Below are positions 9,186 to 16,742 of a DNA stretch of 18,118 nt, in pieces. The position numbers and the translations under genes are program-made. The stretch comes from Goniomonas avonlea (lineage: Eukaryota; Cryptophyceae; Goniomonadida; Goniomonadaceae): NCBI GenBank assembly GCA_003573635.1, contig QUTJ01031769.1, positions 1 to 18,118 of the forward strand. Direction: 5' to 3'. Position 1 is the stretch's first letter; every line of letters begins with the position of its first letter. The notes beneath the pieces are model-generated. The model ran no database searches, was not told where the DNA came from, and worked only from the letters and a program-made list of their open reading frames with translations.

Positions 9186-9613
9186 CTGCAGGGCCGGCAG
9201 GGTCAGCAAAGCACTCCCATTGGGTGGGTCTGATCAAACATACTTTCACGTTGGCTACGTTGCATTGCGCAGTTGTCCTGGACTGTCCTGTTCCCTATTG
9301 TGGAGGCAAACCTTCCACACCACACGGTAGCTCTTATCGCTATCAGTTTTACACGCACAGTGAGCTCCTGACGGACGTGAGGAGACACGCCCATCAGAAG
9401 TCAGCGGTTTCTCGGCAAGGCACGCTTACCAAGGATCGCGGGGGTAAAATGTAGTAAATGGATCCTGTGATCACAATCACATGAAATCTCGGATCCTAGA
9501 TCAGGGAAATAACCTTGTCTAGCTCAGGGAATGTCTGCAAGCATCAACAACACCAGTCGTGCTTGGCTCGTTTACGCCAGGTTGGGGGTCGCACAAACAA
9601 GTGCAACACTCAC

Positions 9614-9690
9614 ATTGGGTTTGTCAGTGTGTCACTCCATAAGAATAGCTGTGTCGGTGTGCCCCTGGTGCTGAGTGTGTTGCCGCTCGT
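9614..9690 (-). pseudogene. Degenerate cassette exon B5
   Basis: Type B sequence with donor GTGAGTG (9613-9607). The expected CAG acceptor is changed to AAG. Not a multiple of three. Confidence 0.55.
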
Positions 9691-9877
9691 CTTGCCGGGC
9701 AAGCAAGTGGGTGTGTCTGGTCAGAGAACTACTTTCATGTTGTGTTCCGCGGTAGTGGACTGTCTTCAAGGCATCAAGGCCATCAGTCTTCAAGGCATCA
9801 AGGCCACTGTAAGAGACTGGAACACAGCCACACAAAGTAGCACGGAACTGCGCGGCGCAATAAGGGGCAGCACTCAC

Positions 9878-9964
9878 CTGCACATGGTCACAGTCGCAGT
9901 GCCTCCATCAACGAACAGTCCGCCACCAGCGGAACCACCGCTGTTGAGTGTGTTGCCGCTCATG
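9878..9964 (-). CDS. Cassette exon A6 of the beta-helix gene (29 aa)
   Basis: 87 bp, the shortest cassette. Acceptor CCCTGCAG before 9964 with CTGAC upstream; donor GTGAGTG at 9877-9871. It encodes MSGNTLNSGGSAGGG followed by LFVDGGTATVTMC, ending in AG so that the joined codon is Ser. Confidence 0.82.
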
Positions 9965-10190
9965 CTGCAGGGCAGGCAGGGTCAGCAAAGAACTCCCATC
10001 GGGTGGGTCTGATCAGACAAGCACTTTCACGTGGACTATGTTGTGTTCCGCAGTTGCGGTCGACTGTCCTGTCCCACATTGTGGAACCTTTGTTCAGAAC
10101 TCTCTCGGAGGCTCATTCCACACCACACGGTAGCTCATCGCTAACAGTTCAGAGCTCACAGTGAGCTCTTGACGGACATGAGGAGACAAG

Positions 10191-10369
10191 TATCCAGACA
10201 AGGTTATGAACCTGATCTAGGATCCGAGATCATATTATCGTGATCACAGGATCCAGAATATGTTGGGAATGCTTGGTGCTACAGTGCACCACGGGATCCT
10301 TGGTAAATTCACCATGTGCCTTGCCGAGAAACGCTGACTTCATTACTTTCCACGGTGTCTCTTGCTGGC
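10191..10369. repeat. Inverted segment of the intron repeat
   Basis: In this unit the block carrying the two GGATCC sites, TGATCA and the motif CCTTGCCGAGAAA lies in the opposite orientation to its homologues (compare 7925-8110 and 9400-9535). The flanks (GAGGAGACAAG on the left, TGGCCTCGTTTACGCC on the right) keep normal orientation. The result is a local inversion of about 180 bp between exons A6 and A7. Confidence 0.7.
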
Positions 10370-10416
10370 CTCGTTTACGCCAGGTCCGGGGTTGCACAAG
10401 CAAGTGCAACACTCAC

Positions 10417-10492
10417 ATTGGGTGTGTCCGTGTGTCACTCCATAAGAATAGCTGTGTCGGTGCCGCTGGTGCTGGGTGTGTTGCCACTCGTG
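10417..10492 (-). pseudogene. Degenerate cassette exon B6 with both splice sites intact (candidate poison exon)
   Basis: 76 bp between a good CCCTGCAG acceptor with a CTGAT upstream, and a GTGAGTG donor (10416-10410). Read in phase 2 it starts TSGNTPSTSGTDTAILME and then meets TGA. Inclusion would both shift the frame and introduce a stop, so it is either dead or a regulated poison exon. Confidence 0.6.
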
Positions 10493-10660
10493 CTGCAGGG
10501 CATGGAATAGGGTGTGTCTGATCAGAGAACTACTGTCATGTTGTGTTCAGCAGTTGTAGTGGACTGTCCTGCAACATTTCCCATCAAGGCCACTGTAAGA
10601 GACTGGAACACAGCCACATAAGACGCAACAGCATAAATAAGTGCATGGGGCAGCACTCAC

Positions 10661-10756
10661 TTGCACATGGTCACAGTCGCAGTGCCTCCAGTAAGAAATA
10701 TTCCGCCACCAGCGGAACCACTGTCACTGCCGCTGCTGAGTGTGTTTCCGCTCATG
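10661..10756 (-). CDS. Cassette exon A7 of the beta-helix gene (32 aa)
   Basis: 96 bp. Acceptor CCCTGCAG before 10756 with CTGAC upstream; donor GTGAGTG at 10660-10654; phase 2. It encodes MSGNTLSSGSDSGSAGGG followed by IFLTGGTATVTMC. It is close to the consensus of the array and very similar to A3 in the second half. Confidence 0.83.
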
Positions 10757-10911
10757 CTGCAGGGCCGGCAGGGTCAGCAAAGCACTCCATTTTTTTTGGG
10801 GGTCTGATCAGACAACAAGAGGATCATTCCACACCACACAGCAGCTCTGTTCTCCACGAACTGTGATGAGGAGACAAGCCAGTCATCTTCTACAGGAAAT
10901 TTCCCTGGCTT

Positions 10912-11085
10912 TCCAGAATATTCAGAGGCACGTCGTCGACGGGGAATGTGTATCCAGAGCTATGAGCAGCGCGAGTACGAGACTGTTGTGGTGATGAGCC
11001 TGTTTAAGCGCAGTTCCGGAGCGCCAAAGCCCCACACGGTACGGGTTCAAGGATGGTTGGGTGTTTTAGCTTTGAGGTAAAGACA
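10912..11085. other. Unique DNA inside an array intron
   Basis: This stretch has no counterpart in the other units of the array and no coding signal I can support. It is followed directly by the palindromic satellite, so both may have come in together. Confidence 0.4.
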
Positions 11086-11420
11086 CTTACATTGATGTAA
11101 GCCGCTTACATGATCAAACTCACCAAGCTTGATGCTCCCCAAGTTTGATGTCAGCCCTTGACATCAAACTCACCAAGTTTGATGTCACACCAAGCTGGAC
11201 GTAAGCCGCTTACATCAAACTCACCAATATTGATGTAAGACGCTTACATCAATCTCACCAACTCACCAAGTTTGGTGTAAGACGCTTACATCAACTTGGT
11301 GAGTTTGATGTGCTTACATCACATCAAACTCACCAGGTTTGGTGTAAGACGCTTACATCAATCTTGGTGTGAGTTTGGGGTAAGGGGCTTACATCAGATT
11401 TGGTGAGGTTGATGTAAGGC
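11086..11420. repeat. Palindromic satellite (hairpin minisatellite) inside an intron
   Basis: About eight imperfect units alternate between ACATCAAACTCACCAA and its reverse complement. Clear hairpins are ACATCAAACT / AGTTTGATGT at 11161-11185 with a 5-base loop, and ATTGATGTAAG / CTTACATCAAT at 11229-11253 with an ACG loop. It explains why this unit is longer than its neighbours. No ORF. Confidence 0.8.
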
Positions 11421-11541
11421 GGGACACAGTGAAAAGGAATACAGTTCTCGGCAAGGCGCGTCGTGCGTTCACCAAGGATCCCATGAGGTGTTACCAAGCA
11501 TTTCAGAAATGTGATCACAAGATTCACAACCATATACTCAC

Positions 11542-11617
11542 ATTGGGTTTGTCAGTGTTTCACTCCGTAAGAATAGCTGTGTTGGTGTGCTGCTGTGCTG
11601 AGTGTGTTGCCGCTCGG
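11542..11617 (-). pseudogene. Degenerate cassette exon B7
   Basis: 76 bp with acceptor CTGCAG and donor GTGAGTA. It has a one-base deletion near its start relative to other B copies and still contains a TGA in phase. It lies next to the first cassette exon A8. Confidence 0.6.
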
Positions 11618-11783
11618 CTGCAGGACATGGAATAGGGTGTGTCTGTCAGAGAACTACTTTCATGTTGTGTTCCACACTTGTAGTGGACTGTCTTGCGACA
11701 TCTCCATCAAGGCCGCTGTAAGCGACTGGAAGGCAAGCACACAAGACACAACGGCATAACTAAGTGCATGGGGCAGCACTCAC

Positions 11784-11873
11784 TTGCACATAGTCACATT
11801 CGCAGTGCCTCCAGTCAGGTACATTCCGCCCCCTTCAGAAAAGCCGCTGCTTCTGAGTGTGTTTCTGATGATG
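11784..11873 (-). CDS. Cassette exon A8 of the beta-helix gene (30 aa), first of the array
   Basis: 90 bp, phase 2. Acceptor CCCTGCAG before 11873 with CTGAC upstream; donor GTGAGTG at 11783-11777. It encodes IIRNTLRSSGFSEGGGMYL followed by TGGTANVTMC. It is the most divergent cassette at its start (IIRN instead of MSGN), fitting its place at the edge of the array, joined directly to exon 1. Confidence 0.8.
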
Positions 11874-11914
11874 CTGCAGGGCCGGCAGGGTCAGCAAAGC
11901 ACCTCGTTTGGGTA

Positions 11915-11936
11915 CATATATCTCTAGATATATATT
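11915..11936. repeat. AT-rich palindrome in intron 1
   Basis: ATATATCT and AGATATAT flank a central CT, giving a short near-perfect palindrome just downstream of exon 1 in the transcript sense. Confidence 0.5.
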
Positions 11937-12005
11937 CAGTCAAAAAAACCACAAGCTGACATTCTCACATTTGACACCAACTGGAAGAGAGAATAGTGGA
12001 CTCAC

Positions 12006-13225
12006 ACGGTGGAAGTGATATTGACAGAGCTGTCAGTACTGTAGATGCCAGCACCCTGGGCTGTAGCGTTGCAGTTAGAGGCACTGTTGCAATTCACGAG
12101 ACAATTGGTAAGTCGAAGTGCGCTCCCCTGTGCCCAGATCCCCCCGCCTTGTTGGGCACTGTTCCCAGCAACTGTGACAGAATGCAAGGAGGCGTCGGTG
12201 TGGGCCAGCGCCAAACCCCCTCCAAGTGGAGCTGTGCCGTTCAGAATTACACAGTGCTGGAGAGACACATGGCTGGCAGTTACCAAGACACAGCCTCCCG
12301 CTTCTGTCAATTGCACAGCTGGGTCTGATGCCAATAGCGCTCTTGGATCCACGTTACCCCTGAGATGAAAAAACCTGTTCGCCACCTTGCGACCAAAGTC
12401 CAAAAGTAGGGGCGTCTGGGCCGTGGAAATATGATGCTGGCGCTGACTGTCTCCAGCTGGCAAGCCTCGCAAGCCTTTACGCTGCCAGTGGCTGGGCGCA
12501 GCAGCAGTCCAGTTTGATGATCGCTGATGGTCACTCGGTGCATCGCCAACTCCGAGTCGGAGGAGAAGAGAGGCCAGGTACTGCAGTTGTGCAGGCGCTG
12601 CCAGCTTGGCAGCCTCAGCCACAGACTCTTCCAAGTCGGACATGCTGCTATCTGCGAGCATACGGACGCTACGGCCCTGCCCGTCAGACCCAAGAGCAAC
12701 CACAGCTAACACAAGTCGGGACCGGGGCGGCGGCTTGTCAGATTCACGACGCCAAGGGGCGCCCGTGCTGTGCTCAGCCTCCATTCCCTGCCAACGAGGC
12801 TGAAGTGGCCTGGTCCTTCTCAAATCCTGCTGTCGGGGTGGCTTGGTCCTGCGAACATTCAAATTGCACTGCGTCAGCGGTCCCGCAAAGCCATTGGCAA
12901 AAGTAAAACCCTTGACAGTAGTGTTGGAACGGATGACGAGGCAGCGACTGCGGTGCTCACAGTCCACCACAGTGGCAGCAGCACCATGCGAAGACACCAG
13001 GGTCACTCCCTGTTGGCTAACTGTCACGTCACAGTTGCCTGCACCGCGATAGACCCCCGGTCCCACGACCACAGTCCCGTTGGTGCCTGCCACCTCGAGG
13101 CCCCGCAGGAGGGTTTGGCACGGAACCGCACTGACCGCGCAGGTGGCGTCATTGCCAACAGACCCCTCAACGTGCACGACCGCACCGGCCGCGACAGGAG
13201 TGGCCAGTACCAGGACCATCGACAT
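12006..13225 (-). CDS. Beta-helix membrane receptor-like protein, first exon (signal peptide and start of beta helix)
   Basis: I start at the ATG at 13225: MSMVLVLATPVAAGA is a short signal-peptide-like segment. The frame stays open upstream to 13354 without any ATG, and the preceding PSLVLVL would lengthen the hydrophobic core, so an upstream exon is possible. Residues 18-120 look like the opening of a right-handed beta helix (GNDATC, PCQTLL, GPGVYRGAGNC, DCEHRSRCLV, GFTFANG). About 170 residues that do not look like beta helix follow, then coils resume (EAGGCVLV, LGGGLALA, QQGGGIWAQG, GAGIYSTDSSV). The exon ends at 12006 in phase 2 with donor GTGAGT, matching the phase of every cassette exon. 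Product: extracellular, N-terminal part of a surface protein. Confidence is high for the beta-helix parts, lower for the start and the middle. Confidence 0.72.
12360..12869 (-). other. Possible retained intron or inserted domain within exon 1
   Basis: A 510-base segment in frame separates two beta-helix stretches. On its 3' side is a strong-looking acceptor, TTTTTTCATCTCAG, in phase 2. The only matching donor I find is GTGCAA at 12869, which is weak. If removed, the protein reads GFAGPLTQ then GNVDPRALL. The encoded peptide contains a plausible helical stretch (MSDLEESVAEAAKLAAPAQL), so it may equally be a real insert. Confidence 0.35.
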
Positions 13226-13876
13226 GAGAACCAACACTAGACTAGGCGTGGGGCGAGTAGAGGAGCGGGCATGCGAGCAGCCATTCCGGGGGGCAGGCTT
13301 GGATACCAATAGGGGTGCTGTACGGAGGTGAGCCTCGCGCCAGAGCGATCGCAAAGTTAAAGCTGTGTGTTCAATTCATTCATATTTACTTGGGACTGAT
13401 TCTGGGTGACCGAGAGAACAGCAAGAGTCTGGAACAGCAAAGAAAAAAACAGAGTGGGAGAGAGGAAGCGGCTGAGGAAAAGGCTCTCACATGTAATCAG
13501 CCGACTTGCAGGAGCGTTGTTGAACATGAGGGGGGGGCAACACAAGTTACATGGGATAGAGACGAGACTATCATCGAAGATGGGGGCCTCAGGTACTTGC
13601 ATAGGTGAGATAGAGATGAATTGAGATAGAGAGGATGCAGCCTGAGGTATTGTGAAGATTGACGGAGAGCTCCCCTGTGTACAAGACTATCCACAAAGGA
13701 AGCCCCCCGGGCCTGGCACGTGAGCTCCCGATATCAGATAAGATTTTTCTTTGCACCTTTTGAGCGACCCATCGCTTGAGCAGGAGAATGTCGTCTAGCA
13801 AAAAATAACACCGACAGGAGCTGGACCAAAATTGAAACCAGGTAGATGTTCTCGTACACCTGCACAGGACTCGGAA

Positions 13877-14497
13877 TTACACAGCCATTGGGCAGGCTCG
13901 GTTGATCGAGTTTGACTTCGAGTTCCGGGCCTCTGTTAGGTCTGTGAGTCGCTTTGAAAAATCAGACATGGTACACTGGTCTGCGGTTGAGATGTGAGTG
14001 ATTGCTGGGGACATGGGAGGGGACAAAATCTGTTCTTCGCAGAGTAAGCCGGCGTTGAAGCCGAGGGGCGCCCGGGTGGAGGAACGCTCACGGTTATGCG
14101 TCGGCGAGATTGGCAAAACATTGCCCCAATGAGGGTGAGAGAGATGATTCTGTGTGTCGTATGTTGCTTGGTTGCTACAGAGGTTTGTCGCAGGGTAGAG
14201 TGACACTACTCGATAATTTCCCACTCTGTGCTGAACAAAAGAGAGAGACAGGATCGTGAGGGACCGAGAGAGTGCGAGTGGGTGAGAGAGTGTCTGCGCT
14301 CCAGGGGCACTGGATAGGTGATATGGCGACGGTGCTGCAGATGGTGCTGGTGCAACGGTGCCAGTGATGGTGATACTGTGACAATCACCTGGGACGGCTG
14401 CTGACGTCCGAGGCGACGCCGAGCCGCAAAGGAAGTGTTTGCTGAGGCACCATGCCAAACACCACAGCAAGCACTTCCTCGCTTCCTTGTCAAGCAT
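13877..14497 (-). CDS. Weak ORF, 206 aa, unknown
   Basis: Starts at an ATG (14497). The first 25 residues are hydrophobic and Cys-rich (KCLLWCLAWCLSKHFLC), then Ser/Pro/Ala-rich sequence without a known domain. It overlaps another open frame and lies beside microsatellites, so chance openness in GC-rich DNA is the more likely explanation. It could be a small secreted protein. Confidence 0.18.
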   Translation of the reverse strand: MLDKEARKCLLWCLAWCLSKHFLCGSASPRTSAAVPGDCHSITITGTVAPAPSAAPSPYHLSSAPGAQTLSHPLALSRSLTILSLSFVQHRVGNYRVVSLYPATNLCSNQATYDTQNHLSHPHWGNVLPISPTHNRERSSTRAPLGFNAGLLCEEQILSPPMSPAITHISTADQCTMSDFSKRLTDLTEARNSKSNSINRACPMAV

Positions 14498-14721
14498 TCA
14501 TTCTTTCTCGCACTTTTGTTGCTGGAAGTCGACGTCTGTGAACTCCGTAGCAAGGTTCTAGAGGGAGTACTGTCGCCTTGCCCACTTGACCCCGAAGCTG
14601 TGTGCATTGGGGAGGGAGGCGAGATGCGAGGAGAAGGCTGTGCTGGGGTCACGGTCCCCGAGCTGCTGAGACAGTGAAAGGGCGTACAGGGGGCCCAGAG
14701 AGCGAGAGACTCGGACACAGC

Positions 14722-14723
<2 letters not shown>

Positions 14724-14773
<50 letters not shown>

Positions 14774-14798
14774 GAGAGAGAGAGAGGGAGGGAGTGAG
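14724..14798. repeat. (GA)n microsatellite
   Basis: About 70 bases of almost pure GA with a few GG interruptions. Confidence 0.95.
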
Positions 14799-14926
14799 AG
14801 AGACTCGGAGCGCGCGCGTGCGGGGGCGAGATGCGGGGAGAAGGCTAGGGACTAGCTCACCTGTTGTCCCTCATTTCACCTCACTCACTCATCCACCCTG
14901 ACCAGGCCGCCTGTTCCTCGCATCGT

Positions 14927-15030
14927 GTCTGTGTGTGTGTGTGTGTCAGAGAGAGAGCGCGCAACACACACACAGGCACAGAGAGAGCCGTGTGTGTGTG
15001 TGCGAAGCGCGCGCGCGCACACACGCTGCA
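14927..15030. repeat. Compound (GT)n / (GA)n / (CA)n / (GC)n microsatellite
   Basis: Short GT, GA, CA and GC dinucleotide runs follow one another. The alternating purine-pyrimidine parts are of the kind that can adopt Z-DNA. Confidence 0.85.
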
Positions 15031-15109
15031 TACACTCTCCCCCGTCTCACTCAGCCGAGGAGTGCTGGTTGGACACTCGTGAGTAAGCCTCGGAGCGAGC
15101 GAGCGATAT

Positions 15110-15215
15110 CGATGCGGAGTGAGTGGGTGAGTGAGTGAGGAAGTGGGTGGGATGATGCGGTGGTGAGTGAGTGATTGAGCGAACGAGCGAGTGGCGAGTG
15201 GGCGGGCGAGCGAGG
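15110..15215. repeat. GAGT/GAGC-rich imperfect tetranucleotide repeat
   Basis: Repeated GTGAGTGAGTG, then GAGCGAACGAGCGAG and GGGCGGGCGAGCGAG. Low-complexity DNA without coding signal. Confidence 0.75.
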
Positions 15216-15461
15216 CGGGGATATATAGGGACCCGAGTGACACGCTGAACTGCCTGATCGACTCTTGTTCGCGAGTTTGTTGTGTACCCCCCGTCTCAGC
15301 CTCGGTCTCTCTTCTGGTGCACACTCGCTCCACCCCCAGTTAAGTATCTGTTGCGTTTTTTGTTGTGCGCATTTGTGGAGCTCGAGTGTTGGCTCAGCCT
15401 GAGAGTTGTGAATCTTTGTGGACAACAGTGTGTGTCGATGCTGTGTCGTGTGTGCTGTGTG

Positions 15462-15653
15462 TCAGGAGACGCACTTGGTAGCACGTCGGGCTGCCAGCTT
15501 GCTCTTGAGAAAGTGCAATTTGAGAGCGACCCAGCACCCACTGATGCAACAGACCTGCAAATGATGTTCGGCCGTCACGGTCTCCCATAGCATCTCTGCG
15601 TGGGATCCACACTTCGTCATGCTTCGAATCAAGACCGACGTGTCAAGTGGACT
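15462..15653 (-). CDS. Small membrane protein, second exon (63 aa)
   Basis: Joined in phase 0 to the exon at 16171-15698 by a proposed 44-base intron: donor GTATGC (15697), branch-like CTGAC and acceptor CCCAG (15654). It encodes SPLDTSVLIRSMTKCG and onward, a second hydrophobic patch (VCCISGCWVALKLHFL) and a basic Lys/Arg tail before TGA. If unspliced, the first exon would instead stop at 15665 after ten or so more residues. The branch motif next to the acceptor is the same as in the other introns of the window, which favours splicing. Confidence 0.45.
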   Translation of the reverse strand, partial: SPLDTSVLIRSMTKCGSHAEMLWETVTAEHHLQVCCISGCWVALKLHFLKSKLAARRATKCVS

Positions 15654-15697
15654 CTGGGACGCGGTCAGTTGAGGATAGAGGGCATGCTCTCGCATAC

Positions 15698-16171
15698 CGT
15701 GAACAATTGATTGATTGCGTTGAAGGTAGACTCGGCATTGGTCACCTGGCGGTCAAACACATTGACGAAATACAATACACATATCAGGACCATGACTCCA
15801 ACCCCGAACGCTTGAAGGCTACACGGCATGTTATAGAGGGCAATCATCTCCTGCTCCTTTGATTCTGGGTCAGCCGGAGCCTTGGCCCCCGGACGCACTC
15901 CACCCGTCCTACCGGGATCGCGATCGGGTGGTCCCGCGAGCGGCAGACCGAACGGACCAGCACTGGGCGCAGGCGGGTGCACAGGTGGCAATTGAGCGCA
16001 GCCCCCCAGCTGTGTTGGGTTGAGGTACGTCTGCGACGCCTGGGGGTTGAGGTACATCTGGGAGCCATTGTCATGTTGACTCGGCGCCCATGGAACACTC
16101 TCTGGGTCGCCCGGGTACCCGAGGTCTCCAGAGAAACCGAGAAGCCAAGCTTCTCCGTTCATGCACTTCAT
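15698..16171 (-). CDS. Small membrane protein, first exon (158 aa)
   Basis: I choose the ATG at 16171 (MKCMNGEAWL); the frame is open a little further up but only from TTG, and TTTTGACTTACAG just upstream could be an acceptor of a 5' UTR intron. The N-terminal half is Gly/Pro/Asn-rich and contains a doubled motif, YLNPQASQ and YLNPTQLG (40-56), then a proline-rich stretch (61-90). A single membrane span, AFGVGVMVLICVLYFVNVF, lies at 121-139, followed by a polar segment. No family is recognised. A proline-rich region ahead of one or two spans suggests a small plasma- or endomembrane protein, but no function can be stated. It is divergent from the PDZ gene. Confidence 0.5.
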
Positions 16172-16383
16172 CGCTGCCGTGTTCGAGTTACTGTAAGTCA
16201 AAAGACTGCCGTTTCGCGTTAAAAGGAAGGTGGGAAGCCAAAATTGATATCTGAAACATTTATTATAGATTTTGATTAGTTATAAACCGTAGATTGATAG
16301 ATTGGTAATCCAACTACCTACCCAAATTTCCAAAAGCGACGCAATTAACTTGAATTGTTGTATATGAGCTTATATGAGCTTGT
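16172..16383. promoter_or_regulatory. AT-rich divergent intergenic region (candidate bidirectional promoter)
   Basis: About 210 bases between two genes read in opposite directions, clearly richer in A+T than the coding DNA on both sides. It contains TTTATTATAGATTTTGATTA and a duplicated ATATGAGCTT (about 16363-16380). An upstream ATG within the duplicated motif opens a seven-codon frame ending at the TGA that overlaps the PDZ gene start, a possible short uORF. Confidence 0.4.
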
Positions 16384-16517
16384 ATGACGACCCTCAGAGA
16401 GGACGATAACTTACACGATACCATTCAGGGGTTCGAACAAGCTGATCGCCTCAACAAGGTGGCGGGTGACGCTGTGACGCAAGTTGCTCCGGTTGGGAGA
16501 GGCGTGCGACGCAGCGC
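16384..16517 (+). CDS. PDZ and coiled-coil protein, exon 1
   Basis: Starts at ATG 16384 (MTTLREDDNLHDTIQGFEQ) and reads 44 codons plus two bases to the donor GTGAGC at 16518. Without splicing the frame stops directly after the donor. It is polar, partly helical (EQADRLNKVAGDAV) and precedes the PDZ domain. The following intron (16518-16599, 82 bases) ends in CTCAGTCTCCCAG. Confidence 0.65.
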
Positions 16518-16599
16518 GTGAGCAGGCTGGCGTGCCCTTGGAGATGCAACGGGCCAAGCAGCTGCTGGCTGCGTCGCCAAGGTCTGCTCAGTCTCCCAG

Positions 16600-16690
16600 T
16601 CGAACTGCAGCGTCACTTGGGATTGTGCTGAAAGGTGTCAGAATAGAGAGACTGCTGAAAGGCAGCTCCGCGGAGCAGAATGGCCGCTTG
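16600..16690 (+). CDS. PDZ and coiled-coil protein, exon 2 (first half of the PDZ domain)
   Basis: Encodes RTAASLGIVLKGVRIERL and then KGSSAEQNGRL: the carboxylate-binding loop (SLGIVL in place of GLGF), the second strand and the conserved GSSAE-x-NGRL turn. It ends in phase 0 at donor GTACGC. The next intron is 52 bases (16691-16742) with CTGAT close to the CTGCAG acceptor. Neighbouring frames are not needed, and joining restores a continuous PDZ fold. Confidence 0.72.
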
Positions 16691-16742
16691 GTACGCGCTT
16701 TTACGGCCACACTATCGACCAGTTATTCTGATTGCCCTGCAG

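Larger units (their letters stand above)
6480..11930 (-). repeat. Tandem array of exon-intron units (type A intact exon plus type B dead exon)
   Basis: On the plus strand two kinds of block alternate: A exons starting at 6506 (truncated), 6989, 7620, 8398, 9093, 9878, 10661 and 11784, and B blocks starting at 6733, 7451, 8184, 8874, 9614, 10417 and 11542. Unit spacing is about 630-800 bp; the longest (about 1.1 kb) contains a palindromic satellite. The spacers also repeat: a block with GGATCC, TGATCA and GGATCC, a block with TTTCTCGGCAAGG, and one with GTAAGAGACTGGAA. Since A and B alternate without exception, the A+B pair was the amplified unit. All introns read on the minus strand and belong to the beta-helix gene. 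Confidence 0.85.
13226..15461. other. Long intergenic region upstream of the beta-helix gene
   Basis: No gene I can support. It contains simple repeats and, upstream of 13225, presumably the promoter of the beta-helix gene, though no clear core element is seen there. A TATATA at 15221-15227 on an otherwise GC-rich background is a possible core promoter for an unannotated transcript. Neither strand shows a recognisable domain. Confidence 0.5.

Noticed and set aside
7598-9454. Several plus-strand ORFs of 90-180 codons in the array with repeated ECVSAHAAGPAGSAKHS
   Set aside because: They recur because the exon-intron unit is repeated. The peptide is the reverse strand of exon ends and acceptors; the minus-strand exons explain the conserved borders.
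11026-11060. GGTTCAA motif as a possible tRNA end
   Set aside because: No pairing T stem, D arm or anticodon arm could be drawn on either strand.
6480-11930. CRISPR-like or transposon array
   Set aside because: Units are 0.7-0.8 kb, diverged and contain splice-bounded coding exons; there are no short regular repeats with unique spacers and no transposase or terminal repeats.
12859-12870. GTGCAATT repeated near 12305-12315 as a target-site duplication around an insertion
   Set aside because: The two copies are in different reading frames, so precise removal would break the protein; the splice-based explanation keeps the frame.
15282-15590. Plus-strand ORF of 102 codons
   Set aside because: Cys-rich chance frame antisense to the second exon of the small membrane protein; no domain and no clear ATG context.
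16428-16445. GGTTCGAA resembling a tRNA T loop
   Set aside because: The flanking bases do not form a T stem or acceptor stem, and the motif lies in the coding frame of PDZ gene exon 1.
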